A stretch of DNA of 35,608 nt from Oscillospiraceae bacterium (GCA_017539885.1 JAFYCC010000072.1:1-35608), one strand, 5' to 3'. Positions 23,441-32,621 are shown, counted from the stretch's first letter. Numbers and translations are program-made. Notes: generated from the sequence alone by a model not told the origin.

Positions 23441-25903
23441 TCAGATGCTGTGCTCTGCGCGTGAGATGATGTCGTTTTGCATCTCCGTGGTCATGTCCAC
23501 AAAGTAGGCTGAGAATCCGGCGATGCGAACGACGAGATTGTGATACTCCTCCGGATGCTTCTGCGCTTTTCGCAGCGTGTCGGCGGAGACGACGTTGTAC
23601 TGGATCTCCATACCGCCGCGCTCGAAGTAAGCCATGGTCATGTCTTCGAGCTTTTCGATGCCCTCGTCTGATGTCAGCGATGCTGGATGGATCTTCAGGT
23701 TGAGCGCCATGCCGTCCATATAGTGTCCGTGCTCGAAGCTCGTCGCCGATTCAAATACGGAGGTCGGTCCGCAGACATCGCGTCCCTGTCCGGGCGAGCA
23801 GGCATCCGCGATCGGTTCGCCGGTCTTGCGGCCGTCCGGTGTCGCCCAGGTGATCTCGCCCTGTACGACGTGATCAGACGCGCCGAAAGTGCCGCATTTG
23901 TAAGTTGAGCAGCGGCAGGTCGAAAATGCGCGGGTGATGTCATAGTACAGATCCATGACATACTTCATCTCCGCATCAGCGTAGGGGTCGTTGTTGCCGT
24001 AATGCGGAACCTCGCTCAGGACGCGCTGACGCAGCGGCTCATGGCCCTTCCAGTCGTCAAGTATCGCCTGAAGGAACTCCTCACGGCTGGCGATCTTCTT
24101 GTCATAGACGATATACTTGAGCGCCGTAAGGGAATCCGCTGTGGTTGCAAGCCCTGTTGCGGTGCCGCCGTAGCTGTTGTATTTTGCGCCGCCCGCGGAG
24201 ACGTCCTTGCCCTGTTCCATGCACCCCTCCGTGGAAATGGAGAGGTTCGGGTACGGGAACAGGCGCGGATACTCGTGCTCGGTAAGGTTGTTCAGGGACG
24301 CGGACCAGGTCAGCATCCACTTGCAGATTTTTTCGAAGGCTGCGCGGACGTCGTCCATGGTCTCCATGTCTGTCAGGTAGCCGGAACGCACCTTTTCCGG
24401 GCACTGCGCGCCGTTGATCGGATTGATCCCGTTGTTGATCGCCATGACAAGCGCGATTGCCCAGAAGATGCCGTTGTGGCCCATGGCCGAGCCGTTGGGT
24501 GCCGGATAGTCGTTGCCGGAGCCGGTGATCTCCTGGCAGCCGATGAAAGCGAAGTTGCGCGCATCCTCAAGCGTAAAGCCAAGCTCACGCACGATCGAAG
24601 GAACGATCACCTCATCGTTCTGCAGCAGCGGCAGGCCGCCGACCCGGCAGGACGCCGCCATCGCGCAGTCCCACAGTTCCTTGGGCGTATTCTTTGTGAT
24701 TCGCAGCGAGATCGTCGGATCATGCAGATCCAGGCGCGCCATGCTCTCCAGGACCATGAAAGTGACCGGGTTAGAAGCATCTTCTCCGGTTGCGGGATCC
24801 ATGCCGCCGATTGTCGTATGCTGATAGGAGTTTCCGATGCCCGTGGTCTGCGAGTTCTTTCCGAATCCGCCACCGTAGAATGTGTTGATCTTCAGGAAAA
24901 AGCCGTCTACCAGTTCCTGTGCCTCGTCCATCGTGATGCGTCCGGCCTCAAGATCTGCTTTCAGATAAGGCCAGACGTACTGGTCGAAGCGGCCCATGCT
25001 GATGACGCCGGGATCGTTCTCCGCCTTGAGAAACACTGCGTACAGCATCGCCATCTGACAAGCTTCCCAGAACGTGCGGGGCGTCTCGGTGGCTATATGA
25101 TCCAGGCTCTCAGCGCGGGAGGCATACTCGGCTTTCCTTGCCGGATCGGCAGCCCTTTCGGCCAGATCTCTGGCAAGGTCCGCATAGCGGCGGGTCAGAG
25201 TGATCGCGCCGTCGCAGGCAACAGTCGCGGCCTTATAGAACATATACTTTCCGATATCGTCGCCCATGATATTGCCCTCATGCGCGTCGAGCCAGTCCTG
25301 CGCCTGCTTGCGGATGTCTCCATAGCCGCGGCGAAGGATGTTCTGATAGCCGGGAGTCAGATGTCCGGGCGGCAGATAGATGGGCCATCCTGCCTTTTTC
25401 CCAGCGGGGTTCGCCTGCAGGCAGAAGAACGACTGCACGCCGTCCGGCAGCCAGTCCTGAGCGCCAAAGCCGCCCTCCATCTCCATTCTTTCTTTGGCAA
25501 TCTCGCGCAGCTGCTTGACATCTTCCGGCGAGATTGCCATCTTCTGGTGCGAATAGAAGGGATCATCGTCCGGCGCGTGGTGAAGCCCGTCCTCCAGAAT
25601 GGGCCAGGTGTGCTCGATGTCCGCGCCCAGCCACATGCTGCCTGCTCCGCCTGTGTTCGCCGCGCCCCAGCCGCGGTTGCCCATCCCGCCGAAGAAGTAT
25701 TCGTCTTCCTGGATGTTCAGCGGCATCCGCTCCAGTACATAAAGGGAGATGTACGGCTTCTGGAGCAGCGGCGGATACTTGATGTATTTCTTCTTCGCCT
25801 CCAGCTGCAAACGCGCCTTTTCCGCGTCCGCGACCATAAGGCGGTCGCGTACCGCATCGCGCAGTCTCGCCACGCGAGCGGTATAGGGCTTGAACGTATA
25901 CAT
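23441..25903 (-). CDS. Glycyl radical enzyme, PFL-like, with a GCQE active site
   Basis: An 820-residue enzyme that uses a backbone glycyl radical to make a cysteine thiyl radical and break C-C, C-O, C-N or C-S bonds. The radical site is predicted at Gly796 in VVRIAGFSAYFVDM and the thiyl at Cys456 in FIGCQEITGSG. Glu458, two after Cys, is where dehydratases and decarboxylases of the GCVE type keep their acid/base. The SPGQGRDVCGPTSVFES region (703-719) is conserved. Known subgroups (choline lyase, glycerol dehydratase, 4-hydroxyphenylacetate decarboxylase) usually have Val, Ile or Thr at 457, not Gln, so the substrate is open. No activating radical-SAM enzyme is in the window. ATG 25903 follows AGGAAAGGGG. 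Confidence 0.9.
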   Translation of the reverse strand: MYTFKPYTARVARLRDAVRDRLMVADAEKARLQLEAKKKYIKYPPLLQKPYISLYVLERMPLNIQEDEYFFGGMGNRGWGAANTGGAGSMWLGADIEHTWPILEDGLHHAPDDDPFYSHQKMAISPEDVKQLREIAKERMEMEGGFGAQDWLPDGVQSFFCLQANPAGKKAGWPIYLPPGHLTPGYQNILRRGYGDIRKQAQDWLDAHEGNIMGDDIGKYMFYKAATVACDGAITLTRRYADLARDLAERAADPARKAEYASRAESLDHIATETPRTFWEACQMAMLYAVFLKAENDPGVISMGRFDQYVWPYLKADLEAGRITMDEAQELVDGFFLKINTFYGGGFGKNSQTTGIGNSYQHTTIGGMDPATGEDASNPVTFMVLESMARLDLHDPTISLRITKNTPKELWDCAMAASCRVGGLPLLQNDEVIVPSIVRELGFTLEDARNFAFIGCQEITGSGNDYPAPNGSAMGHNGIFWAIALVMAINNGINPINGAQCPEKVRSGYLTDMETMDDVRAAFEKICKWMLTWSASLNNLTEHEYPRLFPYPNLSISTEGCMEQGKDVSAGGAKYNSYGGTATGLATTADSLTALKYIVYDKKIASREEFLQAILDDWKGHEPLRQRVLSEVPHYGNNDPYADAEMKYVMDLYYDITRAFSTCRCSTYKCGTFGASDHVVQGEITWATPDGRKTGEPIADACSPGQGRDVCGPTSVFESATSFEHGHYMDGMALNLKIHPASLTSDEGIEKLEDMTMAYFERGGMEIQYNVVSADTLRKAQKHPEEYHNLVVRIAGFSAYFVDMTTEMQNDIISRAEHSI

Positions 25904-25958
25904 GGCACTACCCCTTTCCTGTTTTATCGACAAAGCTTATACTGTTGCCTGTTTTTGC

Positions 25959-27266
25959 TCAGGCTTCTGGCCTGCTTGCACTCTGATCATGCTTCTCCGT
26001 TCCCGGAAGCCGGAAGCCGCAGAGTGAGAAGTGCTCAGGCGGCATTGCTGAGAACGTGACACTGTTTTCCTTCAGCAGTGCAGCGAACCTTTCGGTGTAC
26101 CGCGTCTCCCCGCTCCGCTGCATCACGTTGATGCTGAAGACTCCGTTTACGGAAAAGATTTCGACGGAGAGACCCCCGCTCAACGTCAGGTCAAAATACG
26201 GGTCTACGGATTCGACGTATCGGTCCAGTCCGCTCCAGGGCACGCGGCCGGTATAGCTGACCTCAAACGTGTTCTTTCCGATCCCCCTGAAGATCACCGA
26301 ACGCATATGCTCCCGCTTCTGGATGAGCGTCATGCCCTGAATCTCGGCCTCGTTGCGCACATGCTCGTTCACCGTCAGGATGTCGTGATCATCGTCCGCG
26401 TGCAGGATCAGAGACCCTCTTGCGATCGTGTTGAGCCGCTCAACATCCCGTGTACGCAGCCTGTCCGGATAAACCAGCGGAACGATGTTCACATGGCACA
26501 GGTGACTGAGCGGTCTCCCGAGCGCGCTGCGGAACTGATGCTGCATCCCGCAGACGATCGGCAGCCGGTTCTCAGGATGGGAATCCGCGATCGCTTTGTA
26601 CATCAGCGATGCAATGAAGGTCGCCGGACTGCCGTCCACACTGGATACGTAAGCCATCAGCTCATTCTGAGGGATCGTATACCGAAACGACGTCCACGTG
26701 TCCACGCCTCCGTAGCCCTGCGGCTGTCCCGGCAGCTGGAAGGCCTTCTCCGGACGGGCCATTCTGCCGAGCGGCTCGGCCGGAAGCGGCGAACCCGGAT
26801 ATGGATAGTCATCCGACTCTTCCGCCGGGACCGGATCGCCCGCGAGCGCGATCGTCGTCGTATCGAAATCCGCGTCGGGGTGCAGTTCGCTCAGATAATA
26901 ATAGAGCGTGGTCTTCAGGAAAGGAAACATTCCGTTCCCGTCCGTTACGAAATGCGTGGCATCCATATACAGTCGCCGCCCGTCGTAAGCGAATGCAAAC
27001 AGATGGAAATTGCTCTCCTCCGTTCCGAGCGTAACCGTTCTGCCCTGCGGCGAAATGGAAAAAGGCAGGGTGTTCGGCTCGAAAACATATGTCTCTCCCT
27101 GTTTCTCAAGTCGCACGGCATAATAAGGAAAGCGAACTGCCGAGCGCGCAAGCGCGCTGCGCAGCGCCTGAGGCTGTATGGCTTCAGACATCGTCACGCA
27201 GATGCGTATCGTTCCGAGCAGATCGGTCCCCGCGGCGTACAGCAGGTTGTTTACCCGGGCGCTCAC
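25959..27266 (-). CDS. Condensation/acyltransferase-fold protein (alcohol acetyltransferase-like)
   Basis: A 435-residue protein with the two-lobed chloramphenicol-acetyltransferase-like fold seen in condensation domains, alcohol acetyltransferases and BAHD enzymes. The catalytic motif HXXXDG is present as THFVTDG (His105, Asp109, Gly110), and LPIVCGMQHQFR with SHLCHVNIVPLVYP belong to the second lobe. It may acylate an alcohol or amine; no carrier-protein gene is near. The start is GTG at 27266, overlapping the nadE stop (GTGA). It ends 55 bases before the glycyl radical enzyme, so it sits between NAD synthesis and radical chemistry in one operon. Function unknown. Confidence 0.75.
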   Translation of the reverse strand: MSARVNNLLYAAGTDLLGTIRICVTMSEAIQPQALRSALARSAVRFPYYAVRLEKQGETYVFEPNTLPFSISPQGRTVTLGTEESNFHLFAFAYDGRRLYMDATHFVTDGNGMFPFLKTTLYYYLSELHPDADFDTTTIALAGDPVPAEESDDYPYPGSPLPAEPLGRMARPEKAFQLPGQPQGYGGVDTWTSFRYTIPQNELMAYVSSVDGSPATFIASLMYKAIADSHPENRLPIVCGMQHQFRSALGRPLSHLCHVNIVPLVYPDRLRTRDVERLNTIARGSLILHADDDHDILTVNEHVRNEAEIQGMTLIQKREHMRSVIFRGIGKNTFEVSYTGRVPWSGLDRYVESVDPYFDLTLSGGLSVEIFSVNGVFSINVMQRSGETRYTERFAALLKENSVTFSAMPPEHFSLCGFRLPGTEKHDQSASRPEA

Positions 27267-28036
27267 TTGTAAAAATCCGTGCCGTCCTCGACGGCCATCG
27301 GCAGCGAATTGTGGTAAACAGGGATCGTCTGGAATTTAAATCGGCTCAGGCGGTGTTTCCGGTCGATCTGCTCCTTGAGTTCCGGCGTCACGATCCCTTC
27401 GCGGACATATTTGTTCACAGCGCTGTACGGGAAGCCGAGATTGTCCTCGTCCGTGAGTCCTGTCAGCCCGTCGGAAGGTGGCTTGACGAGAAACCGCTCC
27501 GGAAGCGCCAGTTCACGTCCGAGCGCGATGACCTCTTCGGTGGTATACATGCCCAGCGGCGAGAAAGCGCCTGCGCTGTCGCCGTAGACAGTACAATATC
27601 CGACCCAGTCCTCAGAAAGATTCGAGGTGTTCAGCACGATGCCGCACTCGACGCTCTGTGCGACAGCATAGAGCGTCGCCATGCGGATGCGGGAAGGCAG
27701 ATTCACCCTGGTCTGGCGGCTCGGCTCGATGCCCGTGCGGGCAAGTTCGGAGAGAACGCCATCGACAGAAGCGTGGATATTGATCGTAACATTCCGGATC
27801 CCGAGCGTCTCAACGAGACCGTTGCTGTAGTCGATATCCGGCTGCACGCCGTCAGGCATGAGGACGCCGAGCACGTTTTCGCGCCCATACGCTGCGCAAC
27901 ACAGCGCGGAGACGACGCTGGAATCCTTGCCGCCGGACACGCCGACGACAGCAGTCTTCCCTCCGCAGATGCTCATCTGCTCACGCATCCAGTCAAGCAG
28001 TCCCGGCAGCTGTTCTTTCGCGTTGAATTCATACAT
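27263..28036 (-). CDS. nadE: NAD synthetase, ammonia-dependent type
   Basis: Makes NAD from deamido-NAD, ATP and ammonia. The 257-residue protein has the PP-loop SGGKDSS (34-40), the NTSNLSEDWVGYCTVYGDSAGAFSPLG stretch that holds deamido-NAD, and the late PPSDGLTGLTDEDNLG segment that binds ATP and Mg. It lacks the N-terminal glutaminase domain of the longer form, so it uses free ammonia or a separate amidotransferase. It begins 22 bases after prfC and overlaps the next gene. Confidence 0.92.
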   Translation of the reverse strand: MYEFNAKEQLPGLLDWMREQMSICGGKTAVVGVSGGKDSSVVSALCCAAYGRENVLGVLMPDGVQPDIDYSNGLVETLGIRNVTINIHASVDGVLSELARTGIEPSRQTRVNLPSRIRMATLYAVAQSVECGIVLNTSNLSEDWVGYCTVYGDSAGAFSPLGMYTTEEVIALGRELALPERFLVKPPSDGLTGLTDEDNLGFPYSAVNKYVREGIVTPELKEQIDRKHRLSRFKFQTIPVYHNSLPMAVEDGTDFYK

Positions 28037-28057
28037 CGCTCATGTCCTCCGTGGCGG

Positions 28058-29668
28058 CTATTGTTCCTGCTGGATGTCCTGATGGAATTCTGTGAGTATG
28101 AGGTCCGGGTTTTTGTCCTGTGCCCATTTGATCGTCCAGGCGCCGTTGAAAATCAGCAGATCCCCACCGTGTACATCCTTGACCCATCGGGTGTCACCGG
28201 TAAAGGAGCATTCCGAGCCGTTGAAATCGGCATTCTTCACTCGGCGTATCTGGTCGTGCGGCAGCTCGCGCTGACGGAATTCCACGCCGTATTCGCTTTT
28301 CATCCGGAAGCGCAGCACATCGTACTGCAGTGTTCCGACGACGCCGACGATCACCTGCTCCATTCCGCTGTTCGGGTAGAAAAATATCTGTATAGCGCCT
28401 TCCTGCGCGATCTCCGTCATACCCTTCGCGAACTGCTTGCGCTTCATGGAGTCGATCTGCTCGATGACGGCGAAGTGCTCCGGGGCAAATGTCGGGATGC
28501 CCGCGAACTGCACCTGCCTCCCGACCTCACAGATCGTGTCGCCGATGGAGAACTGGCCGGGGTCAAACACACCGATGATGTCTCCGGCGAAAGCCTCGTC
28601 GATGACATCGCGCTCCTGGGCCATCATCTGCTGCGGCTGCGCCAGACGCATGACCTTTCCGCTCTGTACATGCAGGTATTCCCTGCCCCGCTCGAAACGG
28701 CCGGAGCAAATGCGCAGGAAGGAGATACGGTCGCGATGCGCCTTGTTCATGTTGGCCTGTATCTTGAACACGAAAGCAGAAAAGCCTTCATCCATCGGAT
28801 CGACCGTCCCGCCGAGCGCGTTGCGGCGCGGCAGCGGCGGCGTCGTATAGGCGAGGAAGCTGTCGAGGAACTGCTCCACGCCGAAGTTATGCAGAGCCGA
28901 ACCAAAGAACACGGGCGTGAGCTTTCCGTGGTGGACTCGCTCAAGGTCGAAGTCCGCCCCTGCGCCGTCGAGCAGTTCAATCTGCTCGATCAGTTCTTCG
29001 CGCAGACGCGGCGTGATGAGTTCGTCGAGTCTGGCCGTATCCTCGATAGAGCAGCGCACGTCTTCCAGCCGCTTCGCGCCTCCGTGGTAGTTCGTGTAGG
29101 TAAGCACCTGACGCGTCTCCCTGTCGAAGATGCCTTTAAAAGTAGCGCCGCAGCTGATCGGCCAGTTCATCGCGTAGGTATCGATGCCGAATTCCGTCTC
29201 CAGCTGGTCGAGCAGTTCGAACGGGTCACGTGACTCGTGATCGAGTTTGTTGATGAATGTGAAAATGGGGATTCCGCGCATTGCGCAAACCTTAAAGAGC
29301 TTGCGTGTCTGCGGCTCGATGCCTTTTGCCGCATCGATAACCATCACGGCACTGTCCGCCGCCATGAGCGTGCGGTAGGTGTCCTCAGAGAAGTCCTGAT
29401 GTCCGGGCGTATCGAGAATATTGATGCAGCGGTCAGCGTATTCAAACTGCAGTACAGAGCTGGTCACGGAAATACCGCGCTGCTTTTCGAGTTCCATCCA
29501 GTCAGACACGGCGTGTCTGTCGCCCTGCTTGCCCTTAACGCTGCCCGCGGACTGGATCGCTCCGCCGTAGAGCAGGAGTTTTTCCGTCAGGGTCGTTTTG
29601 CCCGCATCCGGGTGGGAAATGATGGCGAAAGTGCGTCTGCGCCCTATTTCCCGTTTCAAATCAGTCAT
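28058..29668 (-). CDS. prfC: Peptide chain release factor 3
   Basis: GTPase that removes RF1/RF2 from ribosomes after peptide release. The 536-residue protein has G1 SHPDAGKTT (18-26), the switch with GISVTSSV (65-72), G3 DTPGH (86-90) and G4 NKLD (140-143). The RF3-specific second domain and C-terminal part follow, including FAKGMTEIAQEGAIQIF and GVVGTLQYDVLRFRMKSEYGVE. AAGGAAAGG precedes the ATG. First gene of the prfC-nadE-acyltransferase-GRE operon. Confidence 0.96.
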   Translation of the reverse strand: MTDLKREIGRRRTFAIISHPDAGKTTLTEKLLLYGGAIQSAGSVKGKQGDRHAVSDWMELEKQRGISVTSSVLQFEYADRCINILDTPGHQDFSEDTYRTLMAADSAVMVIDAAKGIEPQTRKLFKVCAMRGIPIFTFINKLDHESRDPFELLDQLETEFGIDTYAMNWPISCGATFKGIFDRETRQVLTYTNYHGGAKRLEDVRCSIEDTARLDELITPRLREELIEQIELLDGAGADFDLERVHHGKLTPVFFGSALHNFGVEQFLDSFLAYTTPPLPRRNALGGTVDPMDEGFSAFVFKIQANMNKAHRDRISFLRICSGRFERGREYLHVQSGKVMRLAQPQQMMAQERDVIDEAFAGDIIGVFDPGQFSIGDTICEVGRQVQFAGIPTFAPEHFAVIEQIDSMKRKQFAKGMTEIAQEGAIQIFFYPNSGMEQVIVGVVGTLQYDVLRFRMKSEYGVEFRQRELPHDQIRRVKNADFNGSECSFTGDTRWVKDVHGGDLLIFNGAWTIKWAQDKNPDLILTEFHQDIQQEQ

Positions 29669-29695
29669 TGTCGTCGATTCCTTTCCTTGTGTTTG

Positions 29696-29723
29696 AATTA
29701 ACCGGGATCGGCGACGGTATCAA
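29696..29723 (-). promoter_or_regulatory. Promoter of the prfC-nadE operon
   Basis: Minus strand: TTGATA (29718-29723), a 16-base spacer and TTAATT (29696-29701); a 17-base reading gives TAATTC. Confidence 0.5.
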
Positions 29724-29762
29724 CAGGTCATTTTGGAGTTCCTTTCGTTTCAGGTGATTATC

Positions 29763-29788
29763 GGAAAACGGGGCGGCAGACCGCCCCG
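29763..29788 (-). terminator. Terminator of the MATE-GGDEF operon
   Basis: Minus strand: CGGGGCGG, loop of four, CCGCCCCG (29769-29788) followed by TTTTCC. It is just after the diguanylate cyclase stop. Confidence 0.85.
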
Positions 29789-29800
29789 CTCTCGTTCATA

Positions 29801-31204
29801 TCAATGCAGTCCTTCCGCTTTCATGCGCGCCTTTTCAGCATACATGCGCTCATCGGCAAGGTCGAGCACACGCTCAACCGTTTCGCCGTTTGCGCCGCTG
29901 TAAACGGCCATGCCTGCAGCTGCAGAAAAGCGCTCCCACGGCTCGCGCCCTTCCTCTACGCAGGTCTGCCGGAGTCTCCTGCGCAGTTCATCAAGCAGTT
30001 CGTCGCGGTTGTCGTAGTCTCCGCCCTGCAGTACCACGACGAATTCATCGCCGCCGACACGGAAAACCGGCGAATGCTTATAAACTTCGCAGATTAGCAT
30101 ACAGGCGCCGATAAGGTATTTGTCACCGCAGTCATGCCCGAACTCGTCGTTGATCTCCTTGAGTTCGTTCATATCTGCCATCAGCAGCGCGAAGCGGGCT
30201 TTCCCCGCCTCTATCTCCGCAGTGAGTTCGGCAGCCTGATTATCGTAGGCAGCCTTGCTCTTTACATGTGTAAGGGGATCCTGATAAGCCAGCCGCGTCA
30301 TATCCTCGGCTTTGCTCTCTGCGCTGGCGGCGCGTTCCTCCGAGGAAATCAGTCTCTCTATGCCATTCCTCAGATCGCTGGACATCTTGAAAATCGCGTC
30401 CGCAAGCGACTGCACCTCGTTGTCCGTGTGGATCTCCGGCATTTCGAATTCCAGCTGACGCGGATCCGTGACGGTATGGCTTTTCTCGGCAAACTGGCGC
30501 GCGGATTTCTCCAGTTCGAGAACGGGGCCGGTAACATTTCTGCGCAGCCAGCGGATCAGGAAGTAGGCAAAAGCCAGGCCGATCGCCAGAGTCAGTAAAA
30601 CGTTCTGCAGCACGTAGTGGTTGATTCTGCGGTGAAGCGATTCTACGCTCACATCCGCGCAAAGCAGCGCGACCGTATCTCCGTTCGAGTCCCGCAGCGG
30701 CTTGCAGGCCGTATAGAACTTGCCGTAGTTGGATATCTCCTCAAAGAACTCCACCTGATTCGTATTCCAGTACGAGTGATAGCGCTGCAGTGTCAAAGTG
30801 GAATACGCGTACTCGGGCTCCATCAGCGCTGCGTCTGCCTTTCCAGAAGCGCGTTTCGCCGAACTCATTGAGGAAATTACATTGTACATCAGCTTCGCGT
30901 CCGGATCAGGGATCACGACATAGATGTATTCCAGCCGGAAATCGGTAACCATTTCGTTGAGCAGCTGCTGCAGGCTCGCGTAATCCTCACTGGGCGTGCC
31001 GCTGTCGATGCAGGCGCGCAGATCATCCACATTCGTCTGATGCTCCACATAGGTCAGTACGTCTGTTAGTGAGGCTTTGTGACGATCGTAGAGAGCGGAG
31101 GAGATCAGCAGATAAGAAGTAATGGACAGGCACAGGCTCAAAACCAGCATTGCTGCAAGGCCGCCGAGAATCAGGCCTTTCTGTATGGATTTTTTGGGTC
31201 GCAT
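29801..31204 (-). CDS. Membrane sensor diguanylate cyclase (GGDEF)
   Basis: A 467-residue inner-membrane protein that should make cyclic di-GMP from GTP. Order: helix at about 11-36, extracellular sensor of about 155 residues (dCache/PDC-like, with YIYVVIPDPDAKLMYNVIS), second helix at about 201-220, HAMP-like linker and coiled coil to about 305, then GGDEF domain with intact GGDEF at 384-388 and DPLTHVKSK at its start. The five-residue-upstream RXXD inhibitory site is absent, so product feedback at the I-site is not expected. No EAL domain. It begins 28 bases after the MATE exporter gene, probably in the same transcript. Confidence 0.9.
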   Translation of the reverse strand: MRPKKSIQKGLILGGLAAMLVLSLCLSITSYLLISSALYDRHKASLTDVLTYVEHQTNVDDLRACIDSGTPSEDYASLQQLLNEMVTDFRLEYIYVVIPDPDAKLMYNVISSMSSAKRASGKADAALMEPEYAYSTLTLQRYHSYWNTNQVEFFEEISNYGKFYTACKPLRDSNGDTVALLCADVSVESLHRRINHYVLQNVLLTLAIGLAFAYFLIRWLRRNVTGPVLELEKSARQFAEKSHTVTDPRQLEFEMPEIHTDNEVQSLADAIFKMSSDLRNGIERLISSEERAASAESKAEDMTRLAYQDPLTHVKSKAAYDNQAAELTAEIEAGKARFALLMADMNELKEINDEFGHDCGDKYLIGACMLICEVYKHSPVFRVGGDEFVVVLQGGDYDNRDELLDELRRRLRQTCVEEGREPWERFSAAAGMAVYSGANGETVERVLDLADERMYAEKARMKAEGLH

Positions 31205-31232
31205 AGGCAGCGCCCCCTTTTCTCTCTTTCTA

Positions 31233-32621
31233 TCAGGCTTCGAGTGCAGGCCCGTTTGGCGTGTCTGCCCCGTCCGTCACGCCTCGCTTCTTCAGAATAA
31301 TGAAGAAGACCACGCACAGCAGCAGCTGCACAAGAGAGGACGCCGGTGTAGAAAGGCCGAGATGGAACAGCGAACCGGGGATTTCCCGGCTCATTATCCA
31401 GGCCACAGGAAGCCGTACGAAGAACGCGCCGACAATCGCCTGTGTCATGACGAAGGCCGTTTTTCCGAGGCCGTTGAAATAGCCTGTCATGCAGAACAGT
31501 ATCGACGTAAAGAAGCAGTCAATCGCATAGGCCTTAAGATACTCCCAGGAAGCAAGAATAATGCCCTCGTCACGCGCAAAGATCCGCGATAGCAGATCGC
31601 CGCGGAAGAATGTGAACAAGCCGACGACGATGCCCACGCCAAGTGATGTCAGGATGCCGTAAAGAAGTGCCTTCTTTGCGCGTTCCGGCTTGCACGCGCC
31701 CATATTCTGCGCAACGAATGCGGACATTGCCTGCATGAAAGCCATGGTGATGAGCATGATGAGTCCGCATAGTCTGTCCGCAACGCCGACGCCCGCAGAA
31801 GCAGTCACGCCATAGCGGTTGACGATCGCGATCAGGACGAGGAATGACGTGTTAACAAGCAGATCCTGAAGAGAGATCGGGATTCCCAGACGAAGGACCA
31901 TCCCGATATACTTTTTGTTCGGGCGGAAACTCTCTTTCGTGATGACAAATGGCAGACTGCGTTTCCGTGCGATCAGCAGTGAGAGTACGACGCTCAGCGC
32001 CTGCGCAAACACCGTGGCGATCGCCGCGCCGACTGCGCCCATGTGGAAGACGGCAACGAGCAGCAGATCCGCCGCAACGTTCACTGTGCAGGAGATGGCC
32101 ACCGTGATCAGCGGCAACTTGGAATCTCCCGCGCCTCGGAAAATACTGCCCACCAGATTATAGGCAACGATAAACATCAGCCCGGCCGAGCAAATGAGCA
32201 TATAGCGCACCGTATCCTCAAATGCCTCAGGTGGAGCGTTCATTACCTTCGCGATCGGCCTTGTAAAAAACATCATCAGAACGATCATCACGACGGTAAG
32301 CACAGAAAACAGAACGACGCTGCTGCCGATAATATCTCCGGCCTCCTCGCGCTTTCCAGCGCCAACACAGCGCCCGATCGAGATCGTCAGGCCCATGGCA
32401 ATACCTGTTATGATGAAGGTCACGGTATGCATCAGATGCGCGCCCGTGGAGACTGCGGAAACATAGACATCCGCATGCTCTCCGCCGAACTGTCCGACAA
32501 CCAGAAGATCCACCGCGCCGTACATCGTCTGCAGGAACAGCGCACCGAGCACCGGCAGCATAAATCCTATCAGAGAAGCGAGGATCTTCCCTTCCGTTAA
32601 GCGATTTTTGGTCTGCTCCAA
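31233..32621 (-). CDS. MATE-family multidrug/cation exporter
   Basis: A 462-residue, twelve-helix membrane exporter that uses Na+ or H+ to expel drugs or metabolites. MATE marks include LPVLGALFLQTMYGAVDLLVVGQFGG in helix 1, ISIGRCVGAGKREEA after helix 2, the repeat symmetry between halves (FVAQNMGACKPERAKKAL), and basic final loops. I place the start at a TTG (32621), eight bases after GGGAG; it gives EQTKNRLTEGKI, the common N-terminus in this group. The frame is open to an ATG at 32669 without a good site. Followed by a diguanylate cyclase gene. Substrate unknown. Confidence 0.88.
   Translation of the reverse strand: MEQTKNRLTEGKILASLIGFMLPVLGALFLQTMYGAVDLLVVGQFGGEHADVYVSAVSTGAHLMHTVTFIITGIAMGLTISIGRCVGAGKREEAGDIIGSSVVLFSVLTVVMIVLMMFFTRPIAKVMNAPPEAFEDTVRYMLICSAGLMFIVAYNLVGSIFRGAGDSKLPLITVAISCTVNVAADLLLVAVFHMGAVGAAIATVFAQALSVVLSLLIARKRSLPFVITKESFRPNKKYIGMVLRLGIPISLQDLLVNTSFLVLIAIVNRYGVTASAGVGVADRLCGLIMLITMAFMQAMSAFVAQNMGACKPERAKKALLYGILTSLGVGIVVGLFTFFRGDLLSRIFARDEGIILASWEYLKAYAIDCFFTSILFCMTGYFNGLGKTAFVMTQAIVGAFFVRLPVAWIMSREIPGSLFHLGLSTPASSLVQLLLCVVFFIILKKRGVTDGADTPNGPALEA

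Noticed and set aside
24002..26059. 685-residue open frame on the plus strand
   Set aside because: Antisense shadow of the glycyl radical enzyme; low-complexity, Arg/His-rich translation.
27089..29233. 714-residue open frame on the plus strand
   Set aside because: Antisense shadow of nadE and prfC, both of which have full family motifs.
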